NCBI GenBank assembly: GCA_036521995.1
Contig: DATDGR010000059.1
Coordinates: forward strand, 1-27,362
DNA length: 27,362 bases
Origin: Gp13-AA77 sp036521995
GTDB lineage: Bacteria > Acidobacteriota > Terriglobia > UBA7540
Reading direction: 5' to 3'
Numbering within the stretch: the stretch's first letter is position 1; each line of letters starts with the position of its first letter. The notes beneath the pieces were generated by a model. It saw only the letters and a list, made by a program, of their open reading frames with translations. It was not told where the DNA came from and made no database searches. Below are positions 16,603 to 23,378 of this stretch, in pieces. The position numbers were made by a program, and so were the translations under genes.

Positions 16603-16963
16603 GAACATCCTCTCGAAAATTCGCGCCAGTGCTCTCCTGCCGCTCTATCAGCGCGCGACAGCCATCGACAATCGTCCTGCCAGATCCATAGTGGCGGCAA
16701 GATTGGAAGATCGAACTAGCCCCACCCATTCGCTCCTACTAGATTCATTATACCAGACATAAAGCCAGGCGGGGGTTGTGGTGGCGCACCGATGGCCGCC
16801 CTGCGCATCTGAAGCCTCAATCTGCCGCGGGGACTCACACGCAGTGCATCGTGAGCAAAATTCGTGGATGGGAGAAGGAAAAGGGAGCTGAACCCCCCGC
16901 AAACAAGCGCGAATTGGTACCGGCGGAATGTTGCAGAGGAATGAAAGTTTGAGCGTGCCTCGA
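16603..16963. other. Intergenic region upstream of korA
   Basis: About 360 bases without a convincing gene. Several open frames run through it but none has a plausible start with a family match. It carries the likely korA promoter at 16747-16755; I see no other structure. Confidence 0.6.
16747..16755 (-). promoter_or_regulatory. Candidate extended -10 promoter for korAB
   Basis: On the minus strand the sequence reads TGGTATAAT, an extended -10 element (TGnTATAAT). No recognisable -35 box occurs 16-18 bases upstream, as is usual for extended -10 promoters. Transcription would begin near 16740, leaving a leader of about 140 bases before korA. Confidence 0.55.
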
Positions 16964-17281
16964 TCACTCGCGGTCCAGGTATTCGGGCGGGACATCGTCC
17001 TCAGGGACTTCGCGCGTCTTCACTTCGCCCGCATCGGCATTGGCTGCGTCCTCCACGCCGCTGACCGCCGCCGCCTCATAGAACTGACCCTCCTCCAGCA
17101 GCTCGTCGACGCTCTCGGAATCAGCGTCCGCGACGTGGGAAAGTCCCTGGAGATCACCCGATTGCCCAGCAGCGCCAGTACCCAAGCCTTTCGGATCTTC
17201 CGCCGGGCCAAAGCCCTCCTGCCTGGCGGCAAGGTCGCCGTCAATCTGGTTCTGGTTGTGGATTCGCCGTTTCACACTCAA
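16964..17281 (-). CDS. Small acidic hypothetical protein
   Basis: The 105-residue protein begins MSVKRRIHNQNQIDGDLAAR and becomes strongly acidic: VADADSESVDELLEEGQFYEAAAV, then SGVEDAANADAGEVKTREVPEDDVPPEY. It has no hydrophobic segment and no Cys. The pattern ESVDELLEEGQ...VSGVE...EVKTREVPEDDVP resembles unnamed acidobacterial proteins as I remember them, which is why I prefer this strand over the plus-strand frame that overlaps it. It is divergent from the TSUP transporter gene, whose start lies about 96 bases away. Function unknown; probably a disordered cytosolic protein. Confidence 0.62.
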   Translation of the reverse strand: MSVKRRIHNQNQIDGDLAARQEGFGPAEDPKGLGTGAAGQSGDLQGLSHVADADSESVDELLEEGQFYEAAAVSGVEDAANADAGEVKTREVPEDDVPPEYLDRE

Positions 17282-17377
17282 GATATATCACTGACGCACT
17301 TCGCGAGCAACACGCCGGGCCACGGTGGCCTCGTCCACACACTCGCGGACGCGCCGCCGGCCGCAAAAGGTAATCGG

Positions 17378-18217
17378 ATGGAGATCGTAAAGTTTACAGG
17401 CTTCGTCTGGGCCGGATCCCTCCTGGCCGGATTTCTCGGCTCACTCACCGGACTCGGCGGCGGCGTGGTGATTGTGCCGCTGCTGGTGATCGGTTTCGGC
17501 GTCGACATTCACTATGCCATGGGAGCCTCGCTGGTCTCCGTGATCGCCACTTCATCCGGGGCGGCAGCGGCTTACGTCCGGGAAGGCTACTCCAACATTC
17601 GAGTGGGCATGTTCCTGGAAATCGCCACCACCCTGGGAGCCCTCTTCGGGGCCTTTCTGGTGGCGAAGGTTTCCACCCCGGCCATCGGCGTCATTTTCGG
17701 AGTGGTCCTGCTCGGCTCGGCTTATCTCGCCAGCCGCCCGCGAAAACCCAGCCCGCCGGGAGATCATGAGACCGGACCGGTGGCCCGCCTCCTCCGCCTG
17801 GACTCCAGCTTTCCCACGCCGGAGGGCCCTCGGGCTTACCACGTCCACCGGGTGCCGCTCGGATTCAGCTTGATGTTCGTGGCCGGAACCCTGTCCGGGC
17901 TGCTCGGGATCGGCTCCGGCGCCCTCAAGGTGCTGGCCATGGACCAGGCCATGGGCATTCCCTTCAAGGTCTCCACCACCACCAGCAATTTCATGATCGG
18001 TGTGACGGCTGCCGCCAGCGCGGGCATCTATCTCAGCCGTGGTTATATCGACCCAGGCCTGGCGATGCCGGTGATGCTGGGTGTGCTCGTGGGATCGCTG
18101 GCCGGCGCCCGCGTCCTGGTTAGGGCTCAAACCGGCCGGCTGCGGGTCTTGTTCGCCCTGGTGATTGCAGCCCTGGCGATCGAAATGATCTACAACGGCT
18201 TCAGAGGAAAAATCTAG
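17378..18217 (+). CDS. TSUP (TauE/SafE) family membrane transporter
   Basis: The 279-residue inner-membrane protein has about eight hydrophobic segments in two related halves. The diagnostic loops are FLGSLTGLGGGVVIVPLLVIGFG in the first half and LSGLLGIGSGALKVLAMDQAMGIPFKVSTTTSNFMIGVTAAAS in the second. Family members export sulfite, sulfoacetate or related anions, but the substrate here is unknown. The open frame extends to 16928, yet that part overlaps the divergent acidic gene and is not hydrophobic; ATG 17378 (MEIVKFTGFVWAGSLLAGFL) begins the first helix. A DUF1634 gene follows, a known companion of this transporter type. Confidence 0.92.
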   Translation: MEIVKFTGFVWAGSLLAGFLGSLTGLGGGVVIVPLLVIGFGVDIHYAMGASLVSVIATSSGAAAAYVREGYSNIRVGMFLEIATTLGALFGAFLVAKVSTPAIGVIFGVVLLGSAYLASRPRKPSPPGDHETGPVARLLRLDSSFPTPEGPRAYHVHRVPLGFSLMFVAGTLSGLLGIGSGALKVLAMDQAMGIPFKVSTTTSNFMIGVTAAASAGIYLSRGYIDPGLAMPVMLGVLVGSLAGARVLVRAQTGRLRVLFALVIAALAIEMIYNGFRGKI

Positions 18218-18247
18218 GAGGCCGCGGGAAAAAAGCCTTCCGATCAG

Positions 18248-18288
18248 GTCATCCTGAGTGCAACGAAGTTGTCATCCTGAGTGCAACG
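18248..18288 (+). repeat. Tandem 23-bp direct repeat
   Basis: GTCATCCTGAGTGCAACG occurs at 18248-18265 and again at 18271-18288, with a 23-base period, followed by GAGGATCTG. It resembles dispersed sequences of the GTCATCCTGAG...GGATCTG type that I recall as common between genes in several bacterial genomes. It sits between the TSUP and DUF1634 genes. Confidence 0.7.
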
Positions 18289-18373
18289 GAGGATCTGCTT
18301 TATTTGTTTTGTTAGGATACAGCCAGCTTCGCGCAGAATCTGATTCTTGCCTTTTCAACGAAGGGAGCTTTTC

Positions 18374-18763
18374 ATGGCTCGCAACTCGGAGAAACTGACC
18401 GATCAGCAGATGGAACAGGTCTTAGGCAAACTGCTCATCACGGGAGTAGTCGTCGCCGCAGTCGTAGTCCTGGCCGGCGGGATCATCTATCTGATTCGCC
18501 ACGGCGGCGAGGCCGCAGCCTATCAGACGTTTCAGGGAGAGCTGGCCCAGTCCCGCACCGTGAGCGGCATCCTGAAGGGAGTGGCGGAGGGGCGCGGACG
18601 CGGTTTGATTCAGCTTGGACTCCTGCTGCTGATCGCCACCCCCGTGGCCCGCGTCGCCCTCTCGCTGGTTGCGTTCGCGCGGCGGCGCGATCTTCTTTAC
18701 ACCATCTTCACTATGATCGTGCTGGGCGTGCTGCTGTTTAGCCTAATGGGCAGGCATCTCTAA
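18374..18763 (+). CDS. DUF1634 membrane protein, TSUP partner
   Basis: The 129-residue protein begins MARNSEKLTDQQMEQVLGK after AAGGGAG (18361-18367). It has three hydrophobic segments at about residues 21-42 (LITGVVVAAVVVLAGGIIYLI), 76-97 (LIQLGLLLLIATPVARVALSL) and 106-125 (LYTIFTMIVLGVLLFSLM), matching DUF1634. This family is commonly encoded beside TauE/SafE transporters and may assist them; the mechanism is unknown. The frame opens at 18347, but the ATG at 18374 has the better ribosome site. Confidence 0.86.
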   Translation: MARNSEKLTDQQMEQVLGKLLITGVVVAAVVVLAGGIIYLIRHGGEAAAYQTFQGELAQSRTVSGILKGVAEGRGRGLIQLGLLLLIATPVARVALSLVAFARRRDLLYTIFTMIVLGVLLFSLMGRHL

Positions 18764-18819
18764 TTGGGCAACAATATGGTTGGCTGACTCAGTCGACGGG
18801 TCACACGATTGATGGATTC

Positions 18820-18870
18820 AGAGGCCCAAAGGGCCGACATCATCTAGCCCAGGGCGAAAACCCTCGGGAG
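18820..18870. repeat. Palindromic element, possible dispersed intergenic repeat
   Basis: GGCCC (18823-18827) and GGGCC (18831-18835) form a stem around AAA. It is followed within a few bases by CCCAGGGCGAAAACCCTCGGG-type sequence at about 18848-18868, which can fold imperfectly. Paired short stems of this layout are common in dispersed extragenic repeats. A single copy is visible here, so the repeat identity is untested. Confidence 0.4.
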
Positions 18871-19088
18871 AGGCGGGCTCAAAATACTCCACGGGTGGCC
18901 AGCCCTCGTTTGACGGGTTGTTGTGCTGGCGAGGCATGCCGGGATTATAGCCCCCGGAGGCCGCACTCATGGCAAAAGGCGCCATGTATGCGCCACCCGC
19001 GCGGCCAGCGTAGCTCGAAGCCCTGCCGCTCACTTGACAGGGTGCCGCGAAGTCCAGTAAGCTGATGAGTTACTAAGGGGATGGTCCA

Positions 19089-19135
19089 GAGCCTCGGCTC
19101 GCCGGCGGCACGAATGAGGCTCCCCGCTTCGGCGG
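19089..19135 (+). other. Pair of hairpins, one with a TTCG tetraloop
   Basis: GAGCCTC (19089-19095) pairs perfectly with GAGGCTC (19116-19122). Just after it, CCGC-TTCG-GCGG (19124-19135) forms a four-base-pair stem with the very stable TTCG loop. It could be part of an RNA structure or chance; no RNA family is recognised. Confidence 0.3.
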
Positions 19136-19319
19136 AGCTGCGCAGGGGATGGCGGCTCGAAAACATGCCGAAAGGATATCAGAACGGATGTCGGACAGCT
19201 TCAACGCCGCTCAAGCTCCGGTCAATTCCCGGTCGGGTGCAAGTCACTTCGTGGTCGCCGCAGCGCGTGATCTCGGCGAGACTGCTTCCGGAGGGGTCCC
19301 CCCCCATTAAACCGAAAAA

Positions 19320-19485
19320 CGAACCTGAGAAGTTGTTTAGAATCAACAAAATAATCAAAAAACGAACCTAGAACGAACCTAAACGAACCCGAGAAAACCC
19401 AAATTCTGCGGAGTTGGAATCCAGTAAGTCCTTTAGGATTGATAGTGCCCTGGAAACTCGGAGAAAACGAACCTAGAACGAACCC
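19320..19485 (+). repeat. CGAACC repeat array
   Basis: CGAACCT or CGAACCC occurs six times, at 19320, 19363, 19374, 19384, 19469 and 19479, several with 10-11-base spacing (AACGAACCTAGAACGAACC pattern). The surrounding DNA is locally A-rich, unlike the rest of the window. Similar sequences seem to recur between genes in related bacteria, from memory. Confidence 0.6.
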
Positions 19486-19641
19486 AAAGGTGAGATTCTT
19501 GACCGCGGGCCGGCTTTGGGCCGCATTATCAAGTACCTACGGCCGAGACCGGGCTCAAACTTGCCGGGAAACGGATGACCGCGGCGAGATGACGGCGGCG
19601 AAAGGATGTGCGGAAAAATCGAGCTGATCCACCATTTCCGC

Positions 19642-19647
19642 TATAAT
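19642..19647 (+). promoter_or_regulatory. Candidate -10 box for the yggX-like gene
   Basis: TATAAT lies 78 bases before the start codon at 19725. No good -35 match occurs at 16-18 bases upstream, and the CTATAAT context lacks a TGn extension, so support is limited. Confidence 0.4.
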
Positions 19648-19724
19648 CTTGGGGTCGAAGGCCCTTAAACTGACCCGTAATGCACGGCCGCGGCGGCGGG
19701 AGCGACCACGAGGGGAGGCTTAAT

Positions 19725-20006
19725 ATGGCGCAACGCATGGTGAAGTGCGCGAAGTTCGGCAAGGAGCTGCCGGGTTTGGATGAGCCGCCCTGGAGCGGCG
19801 AACTCGGCCAGCGCATCTACGAGAATGTTTCCGAGCAGGCGTGGGATCTCTGGGTGGAACATATGAAGATGCTGATCAACGAATACCGCCTGAACCCGTC
19901 GACCCCTGAGGCGCAGGATCTGATCGCGAAACAGATGGAGCAATTCTTCTTCGGCGAGGGCGCCGCACCACCTCCCGATTATGTCCCGGCCGCAGGCAAG
20001 AGCTGA
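19725..20006 (+). CDS. yggX: Probable Fe(II)-trafficking / oxidative damage protection protein (YggX family)
   Basis: The 93-residue protein starts MAQRMVKCAKFGKELPGLDEPPWSGELG, with the conserved early Cys and the LPGLDEPPW segment. It continues with QRIYENVSEQAWDLWVEHMKMLINEYRLNPSTPEA, which matches the YggX family closely in order and length. YggX-type proteins are linked to protection of iron-sulfur clusters and iron handling. AGGGGAGG just upstream supports this start rather than the frame's ATG at 19680. Confidence 0.93.
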   Translation: MAQRMVKCAKFGKELPGLDEPPWSGELGQRIYENVSEQAWDLWVEHMKMLINEYRLNPSTPEAQDLIAKQMEQFFFGEGAAPPPDYVPAAGKS

Positions 20007-20127
20007 GGCTTCGTCCGGCGCCGCCGTGTGAGACTCCGGGAGAGGCGAGTTCCCTTCCCTGTTTGCAGGTCCGGCTGGCGGAAGCTTGCAATGCTGCCCA
20101 GCCTAGGCGCGGCGCGTAGCCTCCCTT

Positions 20128-20143
20128 ACGCACGATCGTGTGT
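20128..20143. promoter_or_regulatory. Imperfect palindrome upstream of the PIN/TRAM gene
   Basis: ACGCACGATCGTGTGT is a 16-base near-perfect palindrome (one mismatched pair) centred on a perfect CACGATCGTG at 20131-20140. It ends 15 bases before the extended -10 box, a suitable place for an operator. No regulator is known. Confidence 0.3.
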
Positions 20144-20157
20144 GCCCGGTTCATTGA

Positions 20158-20166
20158 TGCTATACT
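20158..20166 (+). promoter_or_regulatory. Candidate extended -10 promoter for the PIN/TRAM gene
   Basis: TGCTATACT fits the extended -10 form (TGnTATAMT-like) and lies 31 bases ahead of the ATG at 20198. The -35 region is not recognisable. Confidence 0.45.
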
Positions 20167-20197
20167 TCAGCCAAGGGAAAGGGGGGGTTGATTTCTT

Positions 20198-21220
20198 ATG
20201 AGGTGGGAGATGTGGAGCTTCCGTGCGCTCTTCGTGCTGGGGCTCGCGGTGGTCACGTATCATCTCCGGCCGTTTCACTGGGAGGGGCCCTATGCCGCGG
20301 CTCTGGGCGCCTCGATCGGCTTCGTGTGTGTGGTGTTTGAAATACGGCTGGAACAGGTAAGCCTCAAGCGGCTGATCGGCGCCGGCGTCGGAGCCACGGT
20401 GGGTATACTGGCCGCGCTTATGATCGGCCACCTGCTGAGCCTGACGGCCGTGGAGAAACACTCCACCTCTTTCTTCCAAGTCACTCTGCTGCTGGTGATG
20501 GCCTATATCGGGATGGTTCTGGGCGCCATCAAGGGCGACATCCTGAACCTGGCGGCTCTCGGCGGTTTGTTTGCCGGCGAGCGCCAGCGCCGCACCGCCA
20601 AGATCCTCGACACCAGCGTCATCATCGACGGCCGCATCTGCGACGTTTGCGAAGCCGGTTTCATCGAGGGCGCCCTGATCGTTCCCCAGTTCGTGCTGCG
20701 TGAACTGCAACTCGTGGCCGACAGTGCCGATTCCCTTAAGCGTAACCGGGGCCGCCGCGGTCTCGACATGCTGCAGCGTCTCCAGAAAATGAGCACCGTC
20801 CAGGTGCAGATTGTGGAGGACGATTTCCCCCAGGTGCGAACCGTGGACCTGAAACTGATCGAGTTGGCCAAGGTTTATGAGGGGAAAATCATCACCAACG
20901 ACTTCAACCTCAATAAGGTCGCGCAGCTCCAGGGGATCGCGGTGCTGAACGTGAACGAGCTGGCCAACGCCTTGCGGCCAGTGGTGCTGCCCGGCGAAAG
21001 CATGCGGGTCTTTATCCTCAAGGAGGGCAAGGAGTACAATCAGGGTGTAGCCTATCTAGATGATGGCACCATGGTGGTGGTGGACAACGCCCGGAAGATG
21101 CTCTCCAAAACCATCGATATCTCGGTCACCAGCGTCCTGCAGACCACCGCCGGCCGCATGATTTTCGGCCGCTACGATGAGCGTGCACGCGCGGCCGAGG
21201 TGGTCCATACTCCGCAGTAG
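20198..21220 (+). CDS. PIN/TRAM domain membrane protein (YacL-like)
   Basis: The 340-residue protein has four hydrophobic segments in residues about 5-25, 32-48, 60-83 and 94-120. A PIN domain follows (about 132-255: KILDTSVIIDGRICDV with Asp138 and Asp144, PQFVLRELQ with Glu169, EGKIITNDFNL with Asp235), the acidic set of PIN nucleases. A C-terminal TRAM domain (about 262-325: LPGESMRVFILKEGKEYNQGVAYLDDGTMVVVDNA) should bind RNA. This is the membrane-anchored YacL architecture, presumed to be an RNase or RNA-binding protein. AAGGGAAAGGGGGGG precedes the ATG. ispD and ispF follow on the same strand, a familiar neighbourhood. Confidence 0.93.
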   Translation: MRWEMWSFRALFVLGLAVVTYHLRPFHWEGPYAAALGASIGFVCVVFEIRLEQVSLKRLIGAGVGATVGILAALMIGHLLSLTAVEKHSTSFFQVTLLLVMAYIGMVLGAIKGDILNLAALGGLFAGERQRRTAKILDTSVIIDGRICDVCEAGFIEGALIVPQFVLRELQLVADSADSLKRNRGRRGLDMLQRLQKMSTVQVQIVEDDFPQVRTVDLKLIELAKVYEGKIITNDFNLNKVAQLQGIAVLNVNELANALRPVVLPGESMRVFILKEGKEYNQGVAYLDDGTMVVVDNARKMLSKTIDISVTSVLQTTAGRMIFGRYDERARAAEVVHTPQ

Positions 21221-21319
21221 CTGATCCCGGGCATACCCGCGGCGGAAGAATCCGATGGGGCCGCCGGGCCCGATCCTTCAGAGATAGTAGGCTACTAAAG
21301 TAGCTTCTCTTCTTTCGAG

Positions 21320-22012
21320 ATGAGCGTGCTTGCCATCATTCCGGCGGCTGGCATGGGTGTGCGCATGGGCGGCGGCACACCGAAGCAGTTCCTTTCGCTG
21401 GAAGGCGTTCCCATCTTTGTTCATACTCTGCGAAAGTTTGCGGCTTCGAGCGTCATCGATGGGATCCATCTGGGCGTGCGCCCCGAGGAACGCGAGCGTG
21501 TGCGCCAGGAGCTTGTGCGGTCGCCGGTCACCACGCCCGTCCAGGTGATCGCGGGGGGCGTTACGCGGCAGGAGACGGTGGAGCGGGCGCTGGAGGCAGC
21601 TCCGGAAGGGACGGAGTTGGTGGCGGTTCATGACGCTGTCCGTCCTTTTGTCGAGCTGGACCTGATTCGTCGTGCGGTAGAGGCTGCGCACCGCCACGGC
21701 GCGGCCATTCTCGGCATGCCCAGCATCGACACCGTCAAGCAGGTGGAGCGCCAGATGATCCTGGGGACGCTGCCTCGAGAGCGTATCGTCCTGGCCCAGA
21801 CACCACAGGTGTTCCGGTACGAGCTTTTGCGCGAAGCGCTGGCGCGCGCCCGGGCGGAGGGTTTTCAGGGCACGGACGACTCCAGCCTGGTGGAGCGCCT
21901 GGGAGTGACGGTGACGGTGCTGATGGGTTCCGACCGGAACATCAAGATCACCAGGCCCTCGGATCTGCCTCTGGCGCGGCTCTATCTCGCTCAAGAACAG
22001 GAGCGACGTTGA
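21320..22012 (+). CDS. ispD: 2-C-methyl-D-erythritol 4-phosphate cytidylyltransferase
   Basis: IspD catalyses the third step of the non-mevalonate isoprenoid pathway, joining CTP to 2-C-methyl-D-erythritol 4-phosphate. The 230-residue product has the nucleotide-binding start IIPAAGMGVRMGGGTPKQFLSL, the VHDAVRPFV segment, LAQTPQVFRYELL and TDDSSLVERLG, and ends near KITRPSDLPLARLYL. Length is standard. Its TGA overlaps the start of ispF (TTGA), pointing to coupled translation. The ribosome site before the ATG is weak. Confidence 0.96.
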   Translation: MSVLAIIPAAGMGVRMGGGTPKQFLSLEGVPIFVHTLRKFAASSVIDGIHLGVRPEERERVRQELVRSPVTTPVQVIAGGVTRQETVERALEAAPEGTELVAVHDAVRPFVELDLIRRAVEAAHRHGAAILGMPSIDTVKQVERQMILGTLPRERIVLAQTPQVFRYELLREALARARAEGFQGTDDSSLVERLGVTVTVLMGSDRNIKITRPSDLPLARLYLAQEQERR

Positions 22013-22554
22013 GCAGTCGGAATCCTCAGGCCCAGGTGCGCATCGGCTTCGGCAGCGATGTTCACCGGCTGGTATCCGGGCGCAAGCTGATCCTGGGCGG
22101 TGTCAGGATTCCTTTTGAAAAAGGGCCGCTCGGACATTCGGATGGCGACGCCTTGTCTCATGCCGTCTGTGACGCCTTGCTCGGCGCCGCGGCCCTCGGC
22201 GACATCGGCCGCCACTTCCCCGACAGTTCGCCGCGCTGGAAGGGTGCCGCCAGCCTCCGGTTTCTGCGGCAAGTGCGAAGGCTGGTTCAGAGGACCGGCT
22301 TCGCGATCGTCAACGTCGACTCGACCATCGAGATCGAGAAGCCGCGCCTCGCACCCTATATCGACACGATGCGCGGCAAGGTAGCGCGCGCCCTCGGCAT
22401 CCTCGCCGACCAGGTGAGCATCAAGGCGAAAAGTGGCGAAGGAATGGGCGAAGTGGGCCGGGGAGAAGTCGTGCGCGCCGAGGCGGTGGCCCTGGTCGAG
22501 AGGCGGCCGGCTCAGCAATCGCCACAGGAAGCAATCGTCGCTAGGAGGCCGTAA
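22009..22554 (+). CDS. ispF: 2-C-methyl-D-erythritol 2,4-cyclodiphosphate synthase
   Basis: IspF converts the IspE product to the cyclic diphosphate. The 181-residue protein shows the metal-ligand triad Asp17, His19 (GSDVHR) and His51 (SDGDALSHAVCDALLGAAALGDIGRHFPD), in the same spacing as E. coli Asp8/His10/His42. IKAKSGEGMGEVGRGEVV matches the C-terminal core, followed by about 20 extra residues. The start is TTG, overlapping the ispD stop by four bases (TTGA). ispE is not in this window. Confidence 0.95.
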   Translation: MSSRNPQAQVRIGFGSDVHRLVSGRKLILGGVRIPFEKGPLGHSDGDALSHAVCDALLGAAALGDIGRHFPDSSPRWKGAASLRFLRQVRRLVQRTGFAIVNVDSTIEIEKPRLAPYIDTMRGKVARALGILADQVSIKAKSGEGMGEVGRGEVVRAEAVALVERRPAQQSPQEAIVARRP

Positions 22555-22565
22555 GCGGGAGGCGA

Positions 22566-23342
22566 ATGCGTGACATGGAACGGCTCATCGAATTCTCGAA
22601 CCGCTCGGGTCACCGCCTGCGGGGCATGATTCACGCGACGAGCCCATCGGAAAGAAGTTCCGCACCCGGCGTGGTGTTCTTTCACGGATTCACGGGCGAC
22701 CGGATGGAGTCGCACTGGATCTTCGTCAAGTGCTCCCGCGAGCTGGCGCGGGCAGGAATCTCATCGCTGCGCTTCGACTTTTTCGGATCAGGCGAGTCCG
22801 ATGGTGAGTTTCGACAGGCCAGCATCGACAGCGAGATCGCCGACGCCGAAGACGCCGTGGAGTTCTTCCGGCGAGAGGGCGGCATCGATCCGGGCCGGCT
22901 GGGCCTGCTCGGACTCTCGCTCGGCGGGGCCATCGCGGCGCTAGTCGCTCAACGTATCCAGGCACGGGCTCTCGTCCTCTGGGCTGCTGTGGCCCGTCTG
23001 CCGCACCTGCGGACGCTGGCCGATGCTTTCGCGCGTCCTCTGTTTGGGAATGACGGAGCACACGAATACGCCGGCCACACCGTTTCGGAGCACTTTCTCG
23101 AAGCTGTCGAGCGGCTGGATCCCTTGACAGGGGTGGCGCGCTTCGACGGTCCCACGCTCATCGTTCATCCCGAGCGCGACGAGTACCTGGACCTAAGCCA
23201 CCCCGAAGACTATTTCCGGGCGTCAGCCGCTGGCGTCAAGGACAAAGTCATCGTCCGCGGGGCCGATCATACGTTCACTTCGGTTGCCTGGGAATCTGAG
23301 GTCATCGGCCGGACGGTCGAGTGGTTTCGAGCAAATCTCTAG
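22566..23342 (+). CDS. Alpha/beta hydrolase
   Basis: The 258-residue cytosolic protein has FFHGFTGDR (38-46, oxyanion-hole His-Gly), nucleophile elbow GLSLGG with Ser118, Asp205 (HPERDEY) and His235 (GADHTF), a complete catalytic triad. The substrate is unknown; the set of residues and the lack of a signal peptide suit an intracellular esterase or acyl hydrolase. GGGAGG lies just upstream. It starts 11 bases after ispF and probably belongs to the same transcript, without a known functional link. Confidence 0.88.
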   Translation: MRDMERLIEFSNRSGHRLRGMIHATSPSERSSAPGVVFFHGFTGDRMESHWIFVKCSRELARAGISSLRFDFFGSGESDGEFRQASIDSEIADAEDAVEFFRREGGIDPGRLGLLGLSLGGAIAALVAQRIQARALVLWAAVARLPHLRTLADAFARPLFGNDGAHEYAGHTVSEHFLEAVERLDPLTGVARFDGPTLIVHPERDEYLDLSHPEDYFRASAAGVKDKVIVRGADHTFTSVAWESEVIGRTVEWFRANL

Positions 23343-23378
23343 GTCCGCCGAGCCGGCAGCGGGTCGATCAACAATCCG

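Larger units (their letters stand above)
18764..19724. other. Gene-free region with short repeats and hairpins
   Basis: About 960 bases with no convincing gene. Minus-strand open frames here (for example 18818-19033) have low-complexity or palindrome-derived translations. The region holds the palindromic element at 18820-18870, hairpins at 19089-19135, the CGAACC array at 19320-19485 and a -10-like box at 19642-19647; see separate entries. A/T content rises sharply around 19310-19400. Confidence 0.65.

Noticed and set aside
16928..17377. N-terminal extension of the TSUP transporter by 150 residues
   Set aside because: The extension is not hydrophobic, overlaps the acidic gene on the other strand, and the family start fits 17378.
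18818..19033. 71-residue minus-strand open frame
   Set aside because: Translation appears to read through palindromic non-coding sequence; no ribosome site or family match.
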